This document shows, in pieces, positions 22,045 to 64,000 of a stretch of DNA of 64,000 nt. A program made the position numbers and the translations under genes. The stretch's first letter is position 1. Each line of letters begins with the position of its first letter. The notes under the pieces were generated by a model. The model searched no databases and was not told where the DNA came from. It saw only the letters and a list, made by a program, of their open reading frames with translations. Origin of the DNA: Tubiluchus corallicola (taxonomy: Eukaryota; Priapulida; Priapulimorpha; Priapulimorphida; Tubiluchidae); contig JAQGDQ010000009.1 of NCBI GenBank assembly GCA_030141605.1, forward strand, positions 589,001 through 653,000. Direction: 5' to 3'.

Positions 22045-23400
22045 ATGGAATCGCTTACCTTTTTAAAATGTGTTGATTGTGCGTGCATGTTTCTGTCTGA
22101 TGAATTATTCGTAAAGCATGTTAGGTCTGCCCACTGTGCAGAGGCATTCATTGTCAACTCTCAATGTCCTGTGTTGGAGTTAGGGGATGCGAATTTTATT
22201 GCAACAATGCCTGACCGCAAGTGTTTGATGTGCACTGTATGTCATTGTACATTTCCTTCTGAACAATTGTATCTAGAACATGCAAAGAGTACTCACTGTG
22301 CCAATGTTTCTTTTGTGAAATCGCAAATAAAAATTATGAATGCAGCGGAGCAAACCAATTTCCAAAATCCTACTTATTTAAACGAACAGGAAAGTGAGTT
22401 ACAGTCTTTACCTACCAGCAGTTCTAACAGCATTCAGAATAGCAACTGTATGGTGTATGAACCGAGTGAAACACTGAATCTTAATTTTGGTAAACATGAA
22501 CCTGCGGATGAAGAGGCTAGTGATAGCAGCAGTGCTGAAACAAAAAGTTGGGAGTCACGTCCGTTTTTTTGCAGTGTCTGTGGAAAAACATTTCGTAGAA
22601 AATATCACGTAAAGCGTCATATACTGAAACATGTAGCTGAACATAAGGTCTCCAAAGATGACATAGAAGACTGTGTTAAAGATTTAAATGAAAAGCTTCA
22701 ATATTCCTGCAGCTTTTGTGATAAAAAATTTTCAAGAAAGGAAGTGCAAGAGCGACATACCTTGAGATCTCACACAAAGAAACAAACGGTCTGTCACATT
22801 TGCCACAAGAAGGTTATTGACATAAAGAAGCACATTCAGCGTATACACGAACAAACTCACTTCTTTATATGTGATGTTTGTGGCAAAAAATGTAAATCTA
22901 AGAATGACATGACTAATCACAGACGAATACATACTGGAGAAACTCCGTATACTTGCAATGTTTGTGACAGAAAATTCAAGTGGCTGTCTGTGCTGAAAAA
23001 ACATCTCTACACTCATTCTGAAGAAAGATTGTTTCTTTGTTCCTTATGTGGAAAAAGTTTTCGGACAAATGATAATCTCCACAGACATAGACTAATACAT
23101 ACTAGCACCAACATGAACTACAAGTGCAATGTGTGCGGTGCGAAGTTTCTACGCAAAGCACAGTTAGTTGCGCACAGTAAGTCTCATGGTGGAAATAAAC
23201 CTCACAAGTGTGTGATATGTGGTCATGCTTTCTTGCTAAAAGTCAATTTGAAAACTCACCTAAGGACTCACACAGGTGAGAAGCCTTATAAATGTGATAA
23301 GTGCAAGAAGGCTTTTGCACGGCAACACTCCTACAAACGTCATCAACTGAAAAGTCACACAAAACAAGTTATAAAAGTACAGGCACTTCCAGTTACTTAG
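22045..23400 (+). CDS. C2H2 zinc-finger protein 1 (451 aa, intronless ORF)
   Basis: The frame has a TGA just upstream of the chosen ATG, so the start is well fixed. Two N-terminal fingers of the same unusual type (C-x2-C-x12-H-x4-H followed by Cys; ending RSAHC and KSTHC, residues ~8-31 and ~59-83) are internal duplicates of each other. An acidic/Ser-rich linker follows (~105-170). Nine more fingers run from ~177 to the end. Most are C-x2-C-x12-H-x3/4-H with partial TGE(K/T)P linkers; one (TVCHICHKK, ~252) is short, with only nine residues between the second Cys and the first His. The protein is probably a nuclear DNA-binding regulator, targets unknown. It is paralogous to the gene at 26477: the last five fingers and the N-terminal finger align one to one. 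Confidence 0.9.
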   Translation: MESLTFLKCVDCACMFLSDELFVKHVRSAHCAEAFIVNSQCPVLELGDANFIATMPDRKCLMCTVCHCTFPSEQLYLEHAKSTHCANVSFVKSQIKIMNAAEQTNFQNPTYLNEQESELQSLPTSSSNSIQNSNCMVYEPSETLNLNFGKHEPADEEASDSSSAETKSWESRPFFCSVCGKTFRRKYHVKRHILKHVAEHKVSKDDIEDCVKDLNEKLQYSCSFCDKKFSRKEVQERHTLRSHTKKQTVCHICHKKVIDIKKHIQRIHEQTHFFICDVCGKKCKSKNDMTNHRRIHTGETPYTCNVCDRKFKWLSVLKKHLYTHSEERLFLCSLCGKSFRTNDNLHRHRLIHTSTNMNYKCNVCGAKFLRKAQLVAHSKSHGGNKPHKCVICGHAFLLKVNLKTHLRTHTGEKPYKCDKCKKAFARQHSYKRHQLKSHTKQVIKVQALPVT

Positions 23401-26400
23401 AGTTCACAATCATTTCTCGACTATAATATGCTACAACAAGTGGTTAAGATACTGAACTGACATAGATGGTTCCCTCACCTTGAAAAATAGCTGAAACAAT
23501 ATAAAAAATTTGAAACTTCTCATAAGTATAGTACACAAATTAATTCTTAATCACAGGCAGTGATAATGAGTTAGAAAATGCCATAGTTAAAAAATAATAG
23601 AAAAAAGAATGTTTTAATTGTAAAATTTTTTAATTCGTATTTATTCTCAGAAGTAGTTTTCCCAGCAGTCACCAATCCATTTACTGTTCAGGCTCTGTAT
23701 TGCTAAACTTCATTTGCTAAGTATGCACTGTGATCACTCAACTGAACTACTGCTTAATGATGACATACTTTTTATTTTGCAATTTTGTATTTGGTAACAG
23801 TGTCCTAAAAACTTCTTTTTTCACTCTTACATTTTGTAAAAAAAAATCTAAAAATCATGTTGAACTTTCTATTTAATTTTTCATTTATATATTCACAGCT
23901 TAGTTTTTTAACTCAGTATTTTTATTTGTGCAATTTGATGATTTTTTAAATTATCGCTGTTTATACTTAACCTACAATGCCTCAGAACTGAAAAATGCTG
24001 GGTGTTATTTGAAATTTAGTGGCAATAATTAACAAAAAACACATGACAGTGCTTCATGATAACTTACTGCTCTCGCCAATTTAGTTCTATTGATTTGTCA
24101 TTCTGTGTTCTATTTTGTTAAATGTACTGAACAGTTTTTGTGGATGTTATAAGTGACGTTATATTGTCTGTTTGCATTTCTCGGTGTTTGAGTTTTGCAC
24201 TATACGCTCGCATTATAAAATTTCCTGGACAAAGTACATAATTATAAGCTGGTTTATAATGTAATCTGCTCATTCTACTGATAAACAAATGCAGAGTTTT
24301 AGTACAACATGTTGGCAAACCGATTACTGTGCTAGCTTATAGGAGTAGAAGTAGCAATTAGCCTTCAGTCTGCTGAGCTCGATACATTTATATTGCCCAA
24401 TGTAATGCTACACTTTAGATTAGACAAAGGGTCCTGTTAAGGTTCAAACTAGGAACAGTGTCATGTTTTCTCTTGTCTGCTTCTTTTTCCCCCACATTTG
24501 CATCAAAATGTTCGTACGGCAGTTTACATGAGCCACATGCCTGTTTTCTTTATGGAAGATTGTGACTTCAATTCGACAGGGAGTCATACTAAAGACTTGA
24601 AAATGGTGTCGCTGGTTCTTTGACCAAGCATTTGGATTAATTGAAATACCATACAGGTAATAATAATCATGTTATGTAGATTGTAGTTTTTTATCCCCAA
24701 CGTAGACATGAAACTTTTGAGCTTATGATAGGTTTTGATTTCTACGATGACTTTAAATATAGATTATTATCATTCACTTTTAAATTGTCACTGCTCTGTC
24801 AGCATTTCAAAGCTCTGTTTCTTTTGATACTGAAAAATTCTACTACTTAGCTGCTCTATATAGTATATTTTCTTCAAAACCAAGTAACCTTAAAATGAAC
24901 CACTTACTATTTTCTGCAAGTGTTGTTTTGCTTGTCCAAATCACAGGCTTAAGTAGAAATAAATTATCTTATGAATGGGCTCGACAATTTCTTTCATTTA
25001 CTGATGCAGAGAATGCGTTGCGTCTATGTACACAAATAAAAATTTTTGTGTGGTATAATAAAAAAAGAAATGCTAATGTGTTACGCTAAATTATTATTAA
25101 ATGATTAGCCATTTGCCGACCGTAATGGTCTTGGCTCACGCATTGCATAATTTTCGTCCATTAAATTTGAAAAAGATACGCAAGAAATTCTGTTAAATTG
25201 AATAAGTGGCGCTAAGCATAACCACACGCAAAGATCTTTCGCCTTGCAATTTGCCAGCGTTGGCCTTTTGGAAAGTTGTTCTTTAATGACGTTTATATCT
25301 TCTTTTTTGTCAAGAAAGAAATACCACCAGCGTATTGCACATTAATGATGGCAAGTGGCTCTTTCATTATCTAGTAGTTATGTTCTTTTAGATGTTCAGA
25401 TGGTATAATACCTGGATAGGGCACTAGGCTACAACGTAGCGAGCCTATTGCCTTTGGTAAATAGGTCACTGGCTTCTCCACGACCGCATTAAAAATGAAT
25501 TATCGTTGTATGTATACTATATTGCCTTACCAATGTAAAAACGACGTACACTCTTATCTCGGTTTGCTGGACCTGGCTTTTAAGGATATCGGAAAAATTG
25601 GACAAAATCTGGACCGTTAAAAGCCCCGCATACTGCGGACATGGTTGTCATACCATAATTATCAGAACATACGTTCATACCTTACAAAAAAGATATTATG
25701 CTATAATGGATAATTATTCAATATTGACTTTTGAAACCTATATCTAGAAACTGAAATCTCACCCTATCTGCATTAGAACATGCAATATAGCTAAGTAATG
25801 TTTTATACAAGTGACTGCTGCCATGTTAGCGGCCATCTTGAAATCCTACATAAGGTGATGTCATAGGTGTTTTCAAGCGTCATATGTGGATTCACGTTAA
25901 ACATAATCACCTAATCACCTTTTTTGCTAATCTGATAGCTAAAATGTGGCCTGTATAAGCTAGTGACAGTCGTCTTGTCGAACCACATTGGATGATTTTC
26001 GTTTGGCCTATGTCCGAAATTAATCAGCTTGATAAATTTTAGCAATTTCTGCTTTTAAGGCAGAGAGTGATTCTGGAAATTTTATGTATTATTCTGCTAC
26101 CTTATTGATTCTGAATGTACTAGTAAATATTAGGTCCAAATATGTACCAGTTTGGTGACTTTTGCACAGGAGAAAGTGAGCACAACAGGAGAAATATTGA
26201 TGAGGGAGGTTCACTGAACATTTTGGAATATGTCTCACATTTTTGCAAGGTGGGTTGATTAAATGTCAAAATTTGCTGACAAATCTGCTTGCTTATGACT
26301 GACAGCATAATCTGTTAATTGGTAGATGAGATCAATAAATGATTTTTACCATTTTCTTTTATGTTTTCCAGAATTTCAGAATTTGCAGTTAAATTCACAT

Positions 26401-26476
26401 TTGATTGACACAGTTCAACATTCGTGTATAGCAGATGAAAACGCTAAAACGCAAGTTGCGCTTCGGACATTAAGTT
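23401..26476. other. intergenic region between the two ZF genes
   Basis: About 3 kb of AT-rich sequence contains the one-ended MITE relative at 25552-25665 and no convincing gene. A splice-acceptor-like TTTTCCAG at about 26365 upstream of ZF gene 2 might end a 5' UTR intron. The 64-codon ORF at 24895-25089 looks incidental. Confidence 0.5.
25552..25665 (+). mobile_element. one-ended copy of the CACTC MITE family
   Basis: ACACTCTTATCTCGGTTTGC and the following ~100 bp (GACCTGGCTTTTAAGGATATC, then GGACAAAATCTGGAC) align with the inverted right end of the element at 10074-10496. No matching opposite terminus is found nearby, so the copy is truncated. Confidence 0.6.
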
Positions 26477-27490
26477 ATGCCACGGTTTGTGTTTCTAAAA
26501 TGCACAGCTTGTGCTACGTTATTTTTGACGGAAGACTTGTTTTCAAAACATGCCAGATCTCAGCACTGTGTTGAGGTGGTTTTTGTTGAACCAGAGAAAG
26601 ATGAGAAAGAAGAGCATGTAGAGCTCCTCAATTCTGTAGTTCCTGAAACTAGTGTAAGTGATACTGAGAAAACGGTGAACATCAGTCATATTATATTTGT
26701 TGGGGATGACTCAAATGAGTGCCAAAACGAGAGTACATGTAGTCATGAAAACGAATTTAGCAATTCAGAAAATTTTAAAGAAACAAGTAAGAGTGAAACG
26801 AATAGCCTTATGGCTAGCCCGTTGAAGGACCAAGTAAAATTGGTGCAGAGGACTAGAAACAAAACCAAAAAAGGGAAAAGATTAAAGACTCTGGAAAGCC
26901 AGTGTATGGAAAACACATTTGACTGTGATGTTTGTGCCAAAAAATTTAGTTTAAAAGAGAATCTGAAACGACATGTGCAGACTCACACTGGTGAGGCTCC
27001 ATATGCTTGCGACATTTGTGACAAAAGATTCAAACAGAAAGCTCAGAGAACTACACATCGATACACACACTTTGAAGAAAGGGCATTCCTGTGCTCAGCG
27101 TGTGGAAAGGGCTTCCGTACTGCTCAAGGGCTTCATAGACACGGTTTCACTCATCTAACAGATAAGAACTTCCGGTGCAAAACGTGCGGTGCCAAATTCC
27201 GTTACAAGGAGTTATTAGTTGTTCACGAAAAAACTCACAGCTCAATCAAACCTTTTGCGTGCAGCATGTGCGATCGTGCATTTGCCCAAAGAATAAATCT
27301 GCAGACACATTTGCGCACACATACAGGAGAAAAACCTTACGTTTGTTGTGTGAATAACTGTGGCAAAGCTTTTAGCAGGCAACAGTCTTATAAAGCTCAC
27401 CATTCTCGTGCTCATGGACCGCATGTTACTACATGGGAAGCTCAGACGGGTTACCGTAACAAGTGCGAATATGAACCAACAGTCTTATAA
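26477..27490 (+). CDS. C2H2 zinc-finger protein 2 (337 aa), paralogue of ZF gene 1
   Basis: The protein has one N-terminal finger of the unusual H-x4-H-C type (FLKCTACATLFLTEDLFSKH then ARSQHC), an acidic Ser/Glu-rich linker (~35-140) with a basic patch (KTKKGKRLK), and six C-terminal fingers from ~150. Linkers such as THFEERAFLC and THSSIKPFAC mirror those of the gene at 22045, which fixes the two as tandem duplicates. Its last finger has one extra residue between the cysteines (CVNNC). The C-terminal tail after the last finger reads HGPHVTTWEAQTGYRNKCEY and is also the start of a decayed 93-bp repeat array (27380-28290). The stop (TAA, 27488-27490) arises because the first array unit is 97 bp, which shifts the frame. 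Function unknown beyond presumed DNA binding. Confidence 0.88.
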   Translation: MPRFVFLKCTACATLFLTEDLFSKHARSQHCVEVVFVEPEKDEKEEHVELLNSVVPETSVSDTEKTVNISHIIFVGDDSNECQNESTCSHENEFSNSENFKETSKSETNSLMASPLKDQVKLVQRTRNKTKKGKRLKTLESQCMENTFDCDVCAKKFSLKENLKRHVQTHTGEAPYACDICDKRFKQKAQRTTHRYTHFEERAFLCSACGKGFRTAQGLHRHGFTHLTDKNFRCKTCGAKFRYKELLVVHEKTHSSIKPFACSMCDRAFAQRINLQTHLRTHTGEKPYVCCVNNCGKAFSRQQSYKAHHSRAHGPHVTTWEAQTGYRNKCEYEPTVL

Positions 27491-28290
27491 ATCTCACCAT
27501 TCTTATGTTCATAGACTGCATGTTACTACATGAGAAATTCAGACAGGCTATCACGCTTACAAATATGAAGCAACAGCCTTATAAAGGCCACCATGCTAGT
27601 GCTCATGGACTGCATGGTACTACATGGGCTAGATGGGCTACCACGACAAGTGCAAATATTAAACAACAGCCTTACAAAGGTTACCATTTACATATTCATG
27701 GTAAGGGTGTAAGGGTGAGCATTCTTTGTCAGAAAGCGAATTTGAATCAAATCAAATTTTTGACTTTCGAGATTTCGAATCCGAATCGAATTATAATTCA
27801 GTTTTAAAGATTTTTGAATCATTAATGAAGAACAGTCTTGCAAAGATCATGCATATTGCTTGAAATTGTTCTAAAGTAGAAACATCAATAATCTGTTTAA
27901 AAATTGTGCACAGGACTTGCAGCTAAAATGTGCTAATTGCACGATGTTTCAAATGTTATAATCATAAAAAACTTCTGTAGTTGAAGTTGTGAATTATTCA
28001 AATCCATAATTTTAGGTTCAAATCGAATTCAAATTAAAAAAATTGGTTTGAATCAAATTCGAACGTCTGAATTCACTTTGAACATTCAATGCTCACCACT
28101 AGTTCATGGACTGTGTGCTACTTCATGAGAAGCTCAGACGGACTATCACATAAAGCAACAGTCTTATAAAGGCTACTATGCTAGTGCTCATGGACCGCAT
28201 GTTACTACATTGGAAACTGATGGTTTACTAGTGTGAATATGATGCGACAGTATTATAAAACTTCCTGATGTGATACTCATGGACGAAACT
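27380..28290 (+). repeat. decayed ~93-bp tandem array derived from the ZF gene 2 3' end
   Basis: Units begin CAACAG(T/C)CTTATAAA and contain CTCATGGAC(T/C)GCATG(T/G)TACTACATG. Starts are at 27380 (inside ZF gene 2), 27477, 27571, 27664 (interrupted at 27701, resuming at 28110), 28156 and 28245, with lengths 97, 94, 93, interrupted, 89 and partial. The two intact central units are 31 codons in register with the end of the finger (QQPYKGHHASAHG type), so the unit arose as coding sequence. Stops and length changes mean the array downstream of 27490 is no longer coding. Confidence 0.85.
27702..28101. mobile_element. hAT-like MITE nested in the array
   Basis: The termini are inverted: left TAAGGGTGAGCATT (after a duplicated TAAGGGTG) and right, reverse-complemented, TAGTGGTGAGCATT, with further inverted similarity inward (GCGAATTTGAATCAAA versus TTCGAATTTGATTCAAA). 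Flanking 8-mers are ATTCATGG (27694-27701) and GTTCATGG (28102-28109), a 7/8 match. Removing the element and one 8-mer restores a continuous array unit. Terminal sequence and 8-bp duplication are typical of the hAT superfamily. The interior is non-coding. Confidence 0.75.
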
Positions 28291-30117
28291 ATGCTGACAA
28301 GTGGGTAGATTTGCCTGTCTGTAAAATTGCTCACCCATTTGTAAATCAGGATGAAATATTTTTTTTGTGAAATGTAAATTATTAAACATAAATGAAATTA
28401 AGAACCTTCCTTAAAAATGAGTACAGAAATACCATTTTATGTTAACTACTTAGCAAGCAGGCAGCAGAAATTTGCAAAAAAAAATTAATCTCGCAAAGTT
28501 TTAGGAATGCAATATTACAAACCTTTAATAATTTCATAAAGTAAAAAATACTATAGTAGTGGTATTATTGCCTCCAATTCATTGGTCACAACTTATAAGT
28601 ATCCATTGCATTGTGTACTGTTATCTGTATAAGCATTTTTATAAAGCAATCAATGTCTTTATTCTCAAATATATGTACTGTGTACAATTACTTGCAAAAG
28701 TACTGACAAACTTCCTGAGTTGTTTGACTTTCTATCGTTCCAGTTAGTAATTTACATACTGTCTGTGAGATGCATCTAGTACTACTTATTTTGTCAGCAT
28801 GACATTACTAATGTCAAACTGTGGGTCAGGTTTTTTAGAGACATTAATTTTGGGAAACAAAAGCACATTGGTAAGGTTAATGACAAGACATTAAAATAAA
28901 TGTGATCCTATGAGCACTTAAAATCTTCATTGGAAGGCACATTCTGATGGTGCATTTTTATTTGTTCATAATTACTAAACAGCACACACAAATGTGGCAA
29001 AGCTTCTAAAGTTTAAAAGTTTGTAGAATTTCAATGGAATATTCTAAAACTTTGAATAATTATAAATGATCACAACTGTTTGTTAAATATAAACTTAATT
29101 ATAGTGTTGCATATAATGACACCCAATTATATAAAAAAATGATACCTACTAGTGTGCCATAAAATTTATGAATTAATCTATATAAACGGTGATAAATTGT
29201 GGACAATTGAAACTATTGTCATGCAGAAACAAGCAACTTGTTGCTGAAAGGTAATGAACACATTCATATTAACAAATTTGCATTGGTATTTCAACATGCT
29301 GCTCCTTTTGTACCAGTTTCTTTTTTTTTAACTTATTTTTTATGCAGTTATGTTAATTTTCCCACAACATGACAATTATATTACAGGAATATTACAATTG
29401 TGACACACTTGCACCATAAGAGTGAAAAATGGATCACAAAGACATGTACTTGTTACTGGTCTGCTCCAATTTGTGTAGTATCAAATAAAAGATGTGGTGA
29501 GTTGAATTGAGAAGCCATAAAATCAAAGTCTTTGAAGGTCAAAAGCTAAAAAATATAATAAATACTAAACAAATGGCACCAGTACAATACAATAAGTTTG
29601 ATACATACTTTCAATCTATACAGCATGTACTAAAGCATTTGAGATGTGCTGCTAAATGTTTAACATGCCTTTCAGATTTATTGGTTGTAATTTGTAACAT
29701 GTCATTAACACAGGGCTCAGAGCAAGTGTGTGCCACTTAAAGAACCAGCAACAGCCCACCATGTGAAGCAATATGCAAGACTGAAAGCCACAAACAACTG
29801 TGTTGGTAATAGCCTGACAATTAATGTCAACTTAAACAAGTTCGAAACAGCACACGTCTAACCTGAGCAATTATGTAAAATAATTAGATCAATTAACAGT
29901 AACAAAGTGAGAGGCTTCTGAGAAACTTGCATAAATGGCAGGAACTGGTCAAGTTTACACTAGCTTTGGTTCTTCTGTCTTTCACCGGTGAAATAAAACC
30001 TGTACCAACCATATATCCTGCCCTTCCTATAAGCAACCTCTCAAATAGCTAAAAGAAAACAGAACTAAAAGTGTGATTTTGTATGCACACCCATGGCAAC
30101 TGTAACAAGTGATGTGA
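28291..30117. other. intergenic region and presumed ATE1 3' UTR
   Basis: This is AT-rich sequence without a convincing gene. TTTATT at 29677-29682 (AATAAA on the - strand) is one possible ATE1 polyadenylation signal. ORFs at 28559-28747 and 29507-29740 have no recognisable content. Confidence 0.5.
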
Positions 30118-39731
<9,614 letters not shown>

Positions 39732-40741
39732 CCTCTGACTAAAGATCGTCTATAGTCAATATGCTGTGTGTACAATTTTAAAGCCCATAGCATTAATTCT
39801 AAAAAATAAGGAAACACAGATTAATTATAAAGTAATGTGATAACAACATTAGAAAATTTAATTAAATAGCTCTTTGGAAAGTTTTTACAAACACAGGTAT
39901 ATGAAGTATTTGTCAAAGAACAAGCAACATTAAACATTAAATCCTTATTTTAGGAGAAATCCTAATGTGTGCTAATTACAATGAAAACACGATTGATGAT
40001 TCGCTTCATCAGAACTTACAAAAGGGATATCACCACATTATTTTGGTTAGGCTCAGGTCATTTAACCCATAGAACTGATAGTGGCACTGCAGTGCGCTCT
40101 AATATGAACATTTTATTTCTCCACACTACTACTAGTACTAGGTCTTTTCCTTTAATCCCTCTGGCATACAAATTACATTACAATATTCTAATTGCCGCAT
40201 ACTACATCATTATGAAATGCTTGGTCAGATTTCTAGGTACAAGAACTACAAGACGTGTCAAGCTAGTGAGTAGAAAATAACATAAATATTAATTATGTTA
40301 GTAGATAATTACATACATACACACACATATATATATACCGTAAAGTCGTAAACAGAAAGTGCTGTTCAGCGAAATCAATCTAAGAAACCTTTGCACTTAT
40401 TAAAGTGAAATTAAGATCTCTGCCACTGCTCCAACAACGTGGAACGTAAATTTACGCAATCCATGTTGAAGTTAATGCAAGAAAATTTCAATGGAAAATC
40501 TCTAATTCTGAATGACATTTCATTGAAAAAAGGTCCAGGTTGTGCAAGGTGGAAGAAATTGAGCGTAAAATGTCATTTTATTTTGATAGCGCACACGCTG
40601 GTTGAAATTTAGGTAGTAAAGAAGACTTAGTTGTAAATAATGATGGAAAATTCCTGAAATAGTGAAGCGGCGTCAAAATCTGTACATTTAGTACGACCAT
40701 TGCCTTAAATCATAAACTTTGACCCATACATTTTATTTAAA
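39732..40741. promoter_or_regulatory. divergent promoter region ATE1 / LTN1
   Basis: The start codons of ATE1 (-) and LTN1 (+) are 1,011 bp apart with no gene between them, so both promoters and 5' UTRs must lie here. There is a short CA/TA microsatellite at 40313-40338. I see no clear TATA or GC-rich core, and the 103-codon ORF at 39969-40280 looks incidental. Confidence 0.7.

Positions 40742-64000
<23,259 letters not shown>

Noticed and set aside
27505-27807. 100-codon ORF as a separate small gene downstream of ZF gene 2
   Set aside because: It is made of the decayed 93-bp array units and runs into the hAT-like insertion.

Overview
The window is nuclear DNA of an animal, most likely an invertebrate. 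It is AT-rich, its genes have many exons of about 100-250 nt, and the GT-AG introns run from 47 nt to over 2 kb and are packed with small inverted-repeat transposon remnants. All recognised genes are animal (mostly pan-eukaryotic) orthologues. A sponge, cnidarian or lophotrochozoan would fit. The sequence alone does not let me choose.

Layout. (1) 2-14001, + strand: the last 19 exons (about 923 residues) of UTP20, an SSU-processome scaffold. (2) 15542-17410, - strand: CCDC93 as one uninterrupted 622-codon ORF, convergent with UTP20. (3) 17924-18825, - strand: an unrecognised two-exon, 104-residue, single-pass membrane protein. (4) 18826-30117: a gene-poor stretch with two tandem paralogous intronless C2H2 zinc-finger genes (22045-23400 and 26477-27490), a decayed non-LTR retrotransposon, and a decayed 93-bp repeat array that grew out of the 3' end of the second zinc-finger gene and was later hit by a hAT-like element. 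(5) 30118-39731, - strand: the complete ATE1 arginyltransferase gene, 11 constitutive-order exons (502 residues) plus one alternative exon. (6) 40742-64000, + strand: LTN1 (listerin), 28 exons from the start codon to the first cysteines of the RING domain, where the window ends.

ATE1 and LTN1 are divergent, with start codons 1,011 bp apart. One starts the Arg/N-degron pathway and the other ubiquitinates stalled nascent chains, so a shared promoter would join two protein-quality-control routes. UTP20 is a ribosome-biogenesis factor.

Most notable observations. ATE1 carries two adjacent homologous exons of exactly 162 nt (54 codons, both phase 0), matching the mutually exclusive exon pair known in mammalian ATE1. 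A second, decayed half-duplication affects ATE1 exon 10. ATE1 intron 2 holds a 19-copy, 42-bp minisatellite that is open on both strands and has an in-frame splice entry but no in-frame exit. In LTN1 one 3' splice site is built from a (TCTTA)n microsatellite, another lies 21 bp from a TTAA-flanked MITE, one intron has a GC donor, and one intron is only 47 nt. I found no CRISPR array, prokaryotic operon or recognisable novel defence system.
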